A stretch of DNA of 15,208 bases, from assembly GCA_964477275.1 (NCBI GenBank), contig CAYZDV010000040.1, positions 1 to 15,208 of the forward strand. Reading direction: 5' to 3'. The stretch comes from CAYZDV01 sp964477275. GTDB lineage: Bacteria > Acidobacteriota > Aminicenantia > Aminicenantales > Aminicenantaceae. Shown here piece by piece: positions 1 to 6,400 of the stretch; position 1 is the stretch's first letter; each line of letters opens with the position of its first letter. Below the pieces are notes generated by a model, which had not been told where the DNA came from, did no database searches, and worked only from the letters and a program-made list of their open reading frames with translations. A program made the translations under genes and the position numbers.

Positions 1-54
1 CGGGAGGGAGGCCGGACGGTGGGAGCCGGGACGGTCACCGAAATCCTGGAATAA
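1..54 (+). CDS. tuf: Elongation factor Tu, C-terminal end (partial)
   Basis: Only the last 17 codons and the TAA stop (52-54) are in the window. The readable peptide ends in GRTVGAGTVTEILE, which is the typical C-terminus of EF-Tu domain 3 (E. coli ends in a similar GRTVGAGVV stretch). EF-Tu is the GTPase that carries aminoacyl-tRNA to the ribosomal A site. The copy is followed after 41 nt by rpmG on the same strand, matching the common bacterial order tuf, rpmG, secE, nusG. A second tuf gene begins at the other end of the window. With so few residues the call depends on this motif plus gene order, but both agree. Confidence 0.9.
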   Translation, partial: REGGRTVGAGTVTEILE

Positions 55-95
55 ATGGAGAGAGCTTCAAGAAATAAACAGAAAACAGGAAGAGA

Positions 96-245
96 ATGAG
101 AGAGATCGTTACCCTGCAGTGTTCTGAGTGCAAGAGGAGGAATTACTCCACGACCCGGAATAAGAAGTCGCAGAAAGATAAAATCGAAGTGAAAAAGTTT
201 TGCAAGTTCTGCCGGAAACACACTCTCCACAAGGAAGTCAAATGA
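96..245 (+). CDS. rpmG: Large ribosomal subunit protein L33 (bL33), zinc-binding form
   Basis: This 49-codon ORF encodes a small basic protein beginning MREIVTLQCSECKRRNYSTT. Length and sequence fit bL33, a 50S protein near the ribosomal E site. It keeps four cysteines in two CxxC pairs (C9/C12 and C36/C39), so it is the zinc-binding (C+) form rather than the cysteine-free form used under zinc limitation in some bacteria. The ATG has a purine-rich ribosome-binding region (AGGAAGAG) just upstream. It lies between the tuf end and tRNA-Trp, the usual place for rpmG upstream of secE-nusG. The gene is complete with no anomalies. Confidence 0.96.
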   Translation: MREIVTLQCSECKRRNYSTTRNKKSQKDKIEVKKFCKFCRKHTLHKEVK

Positions 246-248
246 GAA

Positions 249-274
249 TCTTTTTCCTCGGATAAGGAAGAAGA
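249..274 (+). other. Possible RNA hairpin between rpmG and tRNA-Trp
   Basis: TCTTTTTCC (249-257) can pair with GGAAGAAGA (266-274), giving nine pairs with one G-U, around an 8-nt loop. No T-run follows, so it does not look like an intrinsic terminator. A weaker second stem, CGAAT/ATTCG, lies at 279-291. They could be processing sites on a transcript joining rpmG and the tRNA, or chance pairings in purine-rich DNA. No promoter is recognisable in 246-329. Confidence 0.25.
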
Positions 275-329
275 GAATCGAATCCAATTCGGACGAATAG
301 TGTCAGAAGGAGGAGATAAAGGAAAGGCA

Positions 330-406
330 AGGTGAGTAGCTCAACTGGTTAGAGCATCGGTCTCCAAAACCGAAGGTTGCGGGTTCGAGTCCTGCCTCAC
401 CTGCCA
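330..406 (+). tRNA. trnW: tRNA-Trp (anticodon CCA)
   Basis: A full cloverleaf can be drawn by hand. The acceptor stem is AGGTGAG (330-336) with CTCACCT (396-402), followed by discriminator G403 and an encoded CCA (404-406). The D-stem is GCTC/GAGC. The anticodon stem TCGGT/ACCGA encloses the loop CTCCAAA, with anticodon CCA at 364-366, which reads UGG (Trp). The T-stem GCGGG/CCTGC, with one G-U pair, encloses TTCGAGT. The body is 74 nt, or 77 with CCA. A tRNA-Trp directly upstream of secE is a conserved arrangement in many bacteria. With no clear promoter of its own, it is probably processed from a polycistronic transcript. Confidence 0.97.
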
Positions 407-426
407 TTTTTAATTCATAAGAACCA

Positions 427-432
427 TATAAT
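427..432 (+). promoter_or_regulatory. Candidate -10 box upstream of secE
   Basis: A perfect TATAAT lies 62 nt upstream of the secE start, in the AT-rich spacer after tRNA-Trp. No convincing -35 hexamer sits 16-18 nt upstream (that area is the tRNA 3' end and a T-run), and there is no TG extension. It may be a weak promoter for secE-nusG or a chance match in A/T-rich sequence. Confidence 0.25.
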
Positions 433-494
433 CAGAATAAAGAGAAGAATCACAGCAAGAATTAGCTGCATCAGTCAGAGGAAAAGGTCGGGAA

Positions 495-707
495 ATGAAT
501 CAGAAGGTCAGATGGTACACGCGGTTCCGGAATTTTTTGAGGGACGTCAGGGCCGAGCTGAGAAAGGTCACCTGGCCCTCAAAAAGGGAGGTTTACAGCA
601 CAACCATTGTGGTGATTCTGGCCACCTTTTTCTTTGGATTCTATCTATATTTTTTGGACCTGATTTTTTCCTGGGTCATCACACAAATCAGGGCTATCTT
701 TGGATAG
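495..707 (+). CDS. secE: Preprotein translocase subunit SecE
   Basis: The 70-residue product matches the short single-span form of SecE. A basic N-terminus is followed by the family motif RAELRKVTWPSKREV (about residues 19-33), an amphipathic segment that lies on the membrane surface. One hydrophobic span follows, at roughly residues 37-61. SecE clamps SecY in the SecYEG channel that exports proteins across the inner membrane. E. coli SecE has two extra N-terminal spans, but most bacteria have this short form. The ATG at 495 is preceded by AAAGG at 483-487. nusG follows after 13 nt, the classic secE-nusG pair. Confidence 0.97.
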   Translation: MNQKVRWYTRFRNFLRDVRAELRKVTWPSKREVYSTTIVVILATFFFGFYLYFLDLIFSWVITQIRAIFG

Positions 708-720
708 GTTGAGTGAGATT

Positions 721-1251
721 ATGGCGAAAAATTGGTATGTTGTCCACACCTATTCGGGTTTTGAAAAGTTTGTGGCGGAGTCTGTCCGTCAGAAAGCGGC
801 TGAATTGAATCTGCAGGAGCAAATTGGCAAGATCATCATTCCCACCGAGGGGGTTGTCGAAATCAAGGGAGGGAAGAAGGTCGTGTCAACGAAAAGGTCA
901 TACCCGGGCTACATCTTGATTGAGATGGAGATGAACGACGAGAACTGGCTCATCATCCGGGAGACTCCCAAGGTGACCGGGTTTGTCGGTCAAGGAAAGC
1001 AACCTTCGCCGTTGAACAAGGAGGAAGTCAGCCAGATTGTGGAGCACATGGAGACGACTTCCGAGAAGCCGAAGCCGAAGCACTCGTTTGAAAAGGGAGA
1101 AGCTGTCCGGATCATTGATGGGCCTTTTTTCAATTTTAACGGAATCGTGGAAGAAGTGAATCATGAGCGAAACACGTTGAAAGTGCTGGTGACGATTTTC
1201 GGCCGGTCCACTCCTGTGGAGCTGGAATTTCTGCAGGTGGAGAAGCTTTAA
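721..1251 (+). CDS. nusG: Transcription termination/antitermination factor NusG
   Basis: NusG binds RNA polymerase, affects pausing and Rho-dependent termination, and links polymerase to the ribosome through S10. The 176-residue product begins MAKNWYVVHTYSG, the normal start of the NGN domain, which runs to about residue 110 and includes the conserved RSYPGYILIEM strand. A charged linker (about 111-122) leads to a C-terminal KOW domain (FEKGEAVRIIDGPF, about 123-176). A longer reading from TTG at 700 would overlap secE and add seven non-family residues, so ATG 721 is preferred. Its ribosome-binding site is weak (GAGTGAG just upstream), so translation may be coupled to secE, which ends 13 nt earlier. 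rplK follows after 9 nt. Confidence 0.97.
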   Translation: MAKNWYVVHTYSGFEKFVAESVRQKAAELNLQEQIGKIIIPTEGVVEIKGGKKVVSTKRSYPGYILIEMEMNDENWLIIRETPKVTGFVGQGKQPSPLNKEEVSQIVEHMETTSEKPKPKHSFEKGEAVRIIDGPFFNFNGIVEEVNHERNTLKVLVTIFGRSTPVELEFLQVEKL

Positions 1252-1260
1252 GGGGGACAC

Positions 1261-1692
1261 ATGGCCAAAGAAGTTGTGACAAAAATTAAACTCCAAATCG
1301 TTGCCGGGCAGGCAAGCCCTGCCCCTCCTGTCGGGCCGGCGCTCGGTCAGCACAACGTCAACATCATGGATTTTGTCCGTCAATTCAATGAGAGGACGAG
1401 CAAGATGGAAGAGGGGACCGTTCTTCCCGTTATCATCACCGTCTTCAAGGACAGGAGCTTCAATTTTATCATCAAGACTCCTCCAGCTTCCTATCTCTTG
1501 AAAAGAGCCGCAGGGATTGCCAAGGGGTCCGGCAGCCCGAATAAGGAGAAGGTCGGCAAAGTGACCGAAAAGCAGATTGAAGAGATCGCCAAGATCAAGA
1601 TGTCCGATTTGAACTCCTACGATTTGGAAGCGGCCAAAAAGATCATCAAAGGAACGGCCAAGAATATGGGATTGGAGATCATCAGTGGCTAA
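1261..1692 (+). CDS. rplK: Large ribosomal subunit protein L11 (uL11)
   Basis: L11 binds the GTPase-associated region of 23S rRNA at the stalk base and contributes to factor binding and the stringent response. The 143-residue product has the hallmark PAPPVGPALGQHNVNIM near residues 20-36, the proline-rich N-terminal domain where thiostrepton-type drugs act. The rRNA-binding C-terminal domain contains FIIKTPPASYLLKRAAGI and ends NMGLEI. The length is normal. A G-rich ribosome-binding site (AGGGGG, 1251-1256) overlaps the nusG stop. The 3' end overlaps the rplA start by 8 nt. There is no leader between nusG and rplK that could hold a separate L1-binding operator. Confidence 0.98.
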   Translation: MAKEVVTKIKLQIVAGQASPAPPVGPALGQHNVNIMDFVRQFNERTSKMEEGTVLPVIITVFKDRSFNFIIKTPPASYLLKRAAGIAKGSGSPNKEKVGKVTEKQIEEIAKIKMSDLNSYDLEAAKKIIKGTAKNMGLEIISG

Positions 1693-2377
1693 AAGAGGAA
1701 AAAAGTACTTGAAGGCCAGGGAGTCGCAAGAAAAAGAAGAGTATTCCCTGGAGGAAGCGGTGAAGCTCCTCAAGAACATGAGTTTTGTCAAATTTGACGA
1801 GTCGGTTGATATCTCTCTTCGTTTGGGGGTCAGCCCCAAACATTCTGACCAGATGGTCAGAGGGACGATTGTCCTCCCCCATGGAACAGGCAAGAAGAAG
1901 AAGGTCTGCGTAATCGCCTCGGGAGAAAAGATTAAAGAGGCAGAAGAAGCGGGCGCTGATTATGTCGGAGGAGAAGAGATCATCGAGAAGATATCCCAAG
2001 GATGGATTGATTTTGATGTGGTGATCGCCACTCCTGATATGATGAGAGGTGCAGGCAAACTGGGCAGAATCCTGGGGACAAAGGGGCTCATGCCCAATCC
2101 GAAGTCCGGAACAGTCACTTTCGACATCCAAAAGGCGGTGGAAGAGGTTAAAGCGGGCCGGGTGGAATTCAGGGTGGACAAAACCTCCATCATCAATTCT
2201 TCCATAGGCAGGATATCTTTTTCTGAGGACACGCTTCAGGATAACATCAAGGCTTTCATCCAGGCTGTCGTTCAGGCCAAACCCCCTGCTGCCAAAGGGA
2301 AATACATCAGAAGCATTCATCTTTCAACGACGATGGGACCATCCGTCAAACTGTCGGAAGCGACTCTGGAAGTATAG
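1685..2377 (+). CDS. rplA: Large ribosomal subunit protein L1 (uL1), GTG start
   Basis: L1 forms the mobile stalk that helps release deacylated tRNA from the E site; in many bacteria it also represses its own operon by binding mRNA. The 230-residue product is of normal length and begins MAKRGKKY, with the conserved segment GRILGTKGLMPNPKSGTV near residues 127-144. The start is GTG at 1685, inside the last codons of rplK, with GGAG at 1674-1677 as ribosome-binding site. The overlap implies translational coupling of L11 and L1. rplJ begins 10 nt after the stop. Confidence 0.97.
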   Translation: MAKRGKKYLKARESQEKEEYSLEEAVKLLKNMSFVKFDESVDISLRLGVSPKHSDQMVRGTIVLPHGTGKKKKVCVIASGEKIKEAEEAGADYVGGEEIIEKISQGWIDFDVVIATPDMMRGAGKLGRILGTKGLMPNPKSGTVTFDIQKAVEEVKAGRVEFRVDKTSIINSSIGRISFSEDTLQDNIKAFIQAVVQAKPPAAKGKYIRSIHLSTTMGPSVKLSEATLEV

Positions 2378-2387
2378 GAGAGGGAAG

Positions 2388-2900
2388 GTGAAAAGGGAGC
2401 AAAAAGAAAGACAGGTCAAAGAGCTCAGCCAGGCCTTTCGCCTGTACAACAGCTTCTACCTTGTGGACTTCATGAATATGTCTGTCGAGCAGGCCGTGGA
2501 ACTGAGAAAGAGATTTCGTAAAAATTCCTACGTTTACCGGGTCGTAAAAAACCGACTTGCCCTGAAAGCTATGGAAGCGGATGTTCCCGAGGAGCTGAAG
2601 GCGCATTTGCAAGGTTCGACCGCAGTTGCTTTTGCTCCTCAAAATCCGGTGGGGCTGGCCAGGTTGCTGAAAGAATTTTCCGAACAGAACAAGGTCTTGA
2701 GCGTCAAAGCAGGCCTGGTAGAGGGACGTTTTCTCTCGGCCGAGAGGTTCGATGAAGTGGCGAAGCTGGGTTCTCGAGAAGAATTAGTGGCCAGACTCGG
2801 CGCTTGTATGGTGACTCCATTAATAAAGTTATTAAGAACTTGGCAAGCCCCCCTTAGTGGATTCGGCAGGTTGTTGAGTCAATTAAAAACAAAAAAATAG
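2388..2900 (+). CDS. rplJ: Large ribosomal subunit protein L10 (uL10), GTG start
   Basis: L10 anchors the L7/L12 dimers at the base of the ribosomal stalk. The 170-residue product begins MKREQKERQVKELSQAF and carries the family segments YRVVKNRLALKAM (about 49-61) and LQGSTAVAFAPQNPVGLARLL (starting near 74). The C-terminal helix (about 135-168) is expected to bind the L7/L12 N-termini. It starts at GTG 2388 behind AGGAG (2376-2380), which overlaps the rplA stop. The gap to rplA is only 10 nt, so the long structured rplJ leader bound by the L10-L12 complex in other bacteria has no place here. The gene ends in an A-rich stretch with seven consecutive A bases. Confidence 0.96.
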   Translation: MKREQKERQVKELSQAFRLYNSFYLVDFMNMSVEQAVELRKRFRKNSYVYRVVKNRLALKAMEADVPEELKAHLQGSTAVAFAPQNPVGLARLLKEFSEQNKVLSVKAGLVEGRFLSAERFDEVAKLGSREELVARLGACMVTPLIKLLRTWQAPLSGFGRLLSQLKTKK

Positions 2901-2914
2901 GGTTGGAGGTAAAA

Positions 2915-3361
2915 ATGGCTAAAGCACAAAGAAAAGAAGCGAGCGAGACCCCGAGGGAAAAAGCACAGAAAACAAAACTCACCAAGAAGCAGTTTTTCGA
3001 ACACTTGGATAGCCTAACGGTTCTGGAGCTTGCCGATTACATCAAAGAGTTCGAAGAACGCTATGGCGTGAGTGCCGCTGCTGCGGCCATCCCCGCAGCT
3101 GCTCCAGGAGCTGCCACTCCCCAGGCAGAAGCTCAGGCTGAGGAGGCGAAAACAGAATTTACCGTCATCTTGAAGAGTGTTGGCGACAAGAAGATCAACG
3201 TTATAAAGACGGTGAGGGAAGTGACAAATCTGGGCTTGAAAGAAGCCAAGGACCTGGTCGATGGCGTTCCCAAGAGCATCAAAGAGAGAGTATCCAAGGA
3301 AGAGGCCGAGGAGATCAAGACAAAATTTGAAGCGGTCGGAGCAGAGGTCGAGCTGCAGTAA
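2915..3361 (+). CDS. rplL: Large ribosomal subunit protein L7/L12 (bL12), N-terminally extended
   Basis: L7/L12 dimers form the flexible stalk that recruits translation GTPases. From ATG 2915 the product is 148 residues, longer than the usual 120-130. The dimerisation domain (TKKQFFEHLDSL to GVSAAAA, about 23-58) is preceded by about 19-22 extra, highly charged residues (MAKAQRKEASETPREKAQKT). A long Ala/Pro hinge (about 55-80) leads to the C-terminal domain with GLKEAKDLVDGVPKSIKE (about 112-129), the factor-binding surface. The start is set by GGAGG (2905-2909), 5 nt before ATG 2915; an upstream in-frame TTG at 2903 would lie on top of that site and is rejected. It follows rplJ by 14 nt. 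Confidence 0.95.
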   Translation: MAKAQRKEASETPREKAQKTKLTKKQFFEHLDSLTVLELADYIKEFEERYGVSAAAAAIPAAAPGAATPQAEAQAEEAKTEFTVILKSVGDKKINVIKTVREVTNLGLKEAKDLVDGVPKSIKERVSKEEAEEIKTKFEAVGAEVELQ

Positions 3362-3430
3362 GTGTGGATGAAGAGCGAATTGTTTCTTTAGGAAAAAGGA
3401 TCGTTCAAAAACTCTTCTGAGAGAAGGAAT
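3362..3430 (+). other. rplL-rpoB intergenic region
   Basis: These 69 nt separate the stalk genes from rpoB. In E. coli this spacer holds an attenuator and an RNase III site. Here I see no GC-rich hairpin followed by T-run and no convincing promoter. A short hairpin, CTTCT/AGAAG with a 3-nt loop (3414-3426), overlaps the rpoB ribosome-binding site AAGGA (3424-3428), which lies only 2 nt from the ATG. rpoB is therefore probably read through from upstream. Confidence 0.5.
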
Positions 3431-6400
3431 ATGGTCAAAGAACTTGAAAATGTTTACCGGGAAAGGGTCGATTTCTCCAATATCAGGATGAGCTTTCCCA
3501 TGCCAGATTTACTGGCCATCCAGAGGCAGTCCTACGCTGAATTTCTTCAGATGGAGCTTCTGCCTGAAGAAAGAAAGGATTATGGATTGCAGGCTGTCTT
3601 CAAGGACACGTTTCCTGTTTCTGATTTCAAAGAAACCACTCAACTGGATTTCATCAGTTACTCCATCGGTGACTGGGAGTGCAAATGCGGCCGTCTGAAG
3701 GGCGTGGAAAATTCGCGGCCTCGATGCAAAGGCTGTGGAACGCTTCTCCCTTCCGAGATGGAACTCACGGAGAAGGAGATCTGTCCCTTTTGCGGCGCGC
3801 TGAAAAAGATCGAGAGCCCTGTCTGTGACCACTGTGGAGACAAAGTTAGCCTGAAGATGAAGTATTCTCTGCTCGAGTGTCTCCAGAAAGGTTACACTTA
3901 CTCTGTTCCGCTCAGACTCAAAGTCCGTTTGATCTCGTGGGAGAAGGACCCCCAGACGAAAGCGAAGAGGTTGAAGCACATCAAAGAGCAGGAAGTCTAT
4001 TTTGGTGATATTCCTTTGATGACCGAGAAAGGAACATTCATCTTCAACGGCATCGAAAGAGTGGTCGTCAGCCAGCTGCAGCGTTCTCCGGGAGTCTTCT
4101 TCCGACAGGGAGAAGCAAAAGGGTTTCATGTGGCCAAGATCATCCCCTACCGGGGAGCATGGGTCGAGTTCGAATACGACGGCAAGGATGTTCTTTTCGT
4201 TCGCCTGGACCGGAAGAAGAAATTCTTGGCGTCCGTGTTTTTGAGGGCTCTGGGCTTTGGCTCGGATGATGCCATTCTGCGTCTCTTCTACCAGACCTAT
4301 ACCATCACTCCTGTTGAGGGAAGGCTCTACTGGGAGCTCAACGAGAACCTGATTGGCAGGACAGCAGGAGAAGAAATCAAGGATCCGAAGACCAAAAAAG
4401 TTCTGATCAGGGCCAACGAGAGGATAAGTGAGGAATCGTTCCAGGCGTTGAAGGACATCAAAGCCAAACGAATCGCGCTGGCCGCTAAAGAATTCAGAGG
4501 TGCCCACTCGCTGACCGCTCTGACCGATCTGCTGAAAATCCGTGAAGAGCTCAACGAAGCCAGGATGACCGACATCGCCAACCAGAAAGAGCCTTTCGAG
4601 ATCTTTTTCCCCGGGAGAGATCCAGCAGGAGAGATTATCCTTAACACCTTAAAGAAGGACGCGACAAAGGATTCCAATCAGGCTCTGGCCGAGATCTACA
4701 AAAAGCTGCGGCCGGGTGAGCCCCATACCATGGAAAGTGCCCACAACCTGTTCAGCAGTCTGTTCTTCAACCCTCAGAAGTACAACTTCTCCCGGATTGG
4801 ACGCTTGAAGATGAACATCAAGCTCGGGCTGGAGCGTTCCCTGGAAGAAAAAACTCTCTCTGCCCTGGATTTCGTTGAGGTCATCAAATATTTGCTCAAG
4901 CTGCGCAGAGGGGAAGGAATGCTGGACAACATCGACCATCTCGGGAATCGGAGAGTGCGCTCTGTCGGCGAGCTGGTGGAGAATGCCTTCCGCATCGGCT
5001 TGACCCGGATGGAGAGAACCATCAAGGAGAAAATGACCGTGGCGACAGACCTGGCCTCGGCCATGCCTCAGGACCTGATCAATTCCAAACCGGTAATCGC
5101 GGCCTTGAAGGAATTTTTCGGGAGCTCTCAGCTCTCGCAGTTCATGGATCAGATCAACAGCCTGGCCGAGATCACCCATAAGAGACGGTTGAGCGCTCTC
5201 GGTCCCGGTGGATTGAGCAGAGAAAGGGCGGGTTTTGAGGTCAGGGACATCCAGGCATCCCATTACGGAAGGATCTGTCCTATCGAGACTCCTGAGGGCC
5301 CGAACATCGGCTTGATTTCTTCCTTGAGTTGTTTTGCGCTTGTCAACAGCTACGGTTTTATTGAGACGCCTTACCGGAAAGTCAAAAACGGAAGAATCAT
5401 CGACTATGTGAAAATTCTTCATCCTGGCGGCAGCTCATTTAAAATGGGAGAGATCATCGAGAAAGATAAACTGGAGAACGATATCGCCAAGCTGAAGGAA
5501 AAGGGATTCAGGCAGCTTCCGGTGGTTGAGCCGCACTGTTTCTACTTGACAGCCTGGGAGGAGGAGCAGTACAACATTGCTCAGGCCAACGCGCCGGTGA
5601 ATGAGAAGGGCTGTTTCACAACCGAACTCGTCAGCGCCCGGCAGGCTGGAAACTTTAAGCTCGTCCCCAGGGATCAGATCGATTATATCGATGTTTCCCC
5701 AAAACAGCTGGTGTCCCTTTCCGCTGCCCTGATCCCATTCCTGGAGCACGACGATGCTAACCGGGCTCTCATGGGCTCCAACATGCAGCGGCAGGCCGTT
5801 CCTCTGCTCAGGTCAGAGGCCCCTCTTGTCGGGACAGGTATGGAACATATGGTAGCCAAAGGATCCAGAGATGTCGTCTGCTGCAAGCGCTCTGGAGTGG
5901 TGGAGTTTGTGGATGCGGAGAGAATCATCATCCGGGTGGATGAGAAAACCGACGCCAGAGAACATGAAATGGGAACAGACCTCTATCTGCTGACGAAGTT
6001 TTTAAGGACCAATCAGAATACCTGCATTAACTACAGACCCATCGTCAGAAAAGGGGATCGGGTTGTCCAGAATCAGATCATAGCCGATAGCTCCTGCACA
6101 GATAAAGGGGAGTTAGCCCTGGGCCGGAACGTTCTCTGCGCCTTCATGCCCTGGAGAGGCTATAATTTCGAGGATGCCATCATCGTCAGCGAAAAGCTGA
6201 TCAAGGAAGACATCTTCACGTCGGTTCATATCGTAGAAGAAACCATCGAAGCGAGGGACACCAAGCTCGGTCCGGAAGAAATCACCAGAGACATCCCCAA
6301 CGTTCCCGAAGAGCCTCTCCGCAATCTCGATGAGAACGGGATAGTGCGCATCGGGGCCCATGTCAAGTCGGGCGACATCCTGGTCGGCAAGGTGGCTCCC

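Noticed and set aside
377..712. 111-codon plus-strand frame overlapping tRNA-Trp and secE
   Set aside because: It begins inside the tRNA and runs out of frame through secE; SecE is unmistakable in the other frame.
700..720. TTG at 700 as the nusG start
   Set aside because: It would overlap secE and add seven residues not seen in NusG; ATG 721 matches the family N-terminus.
898..1893. 331-codon minus-strand open frame opposite nusG, rplK and rplA
   Set aside because: It spans three certain genes antisense, shows no family resemblance and is explained by their codon bias.
2903..2914. TTG at 2903 as the rplL start
   Set aside because: The codon overlaps the GGAGG that serves ATG 2915.
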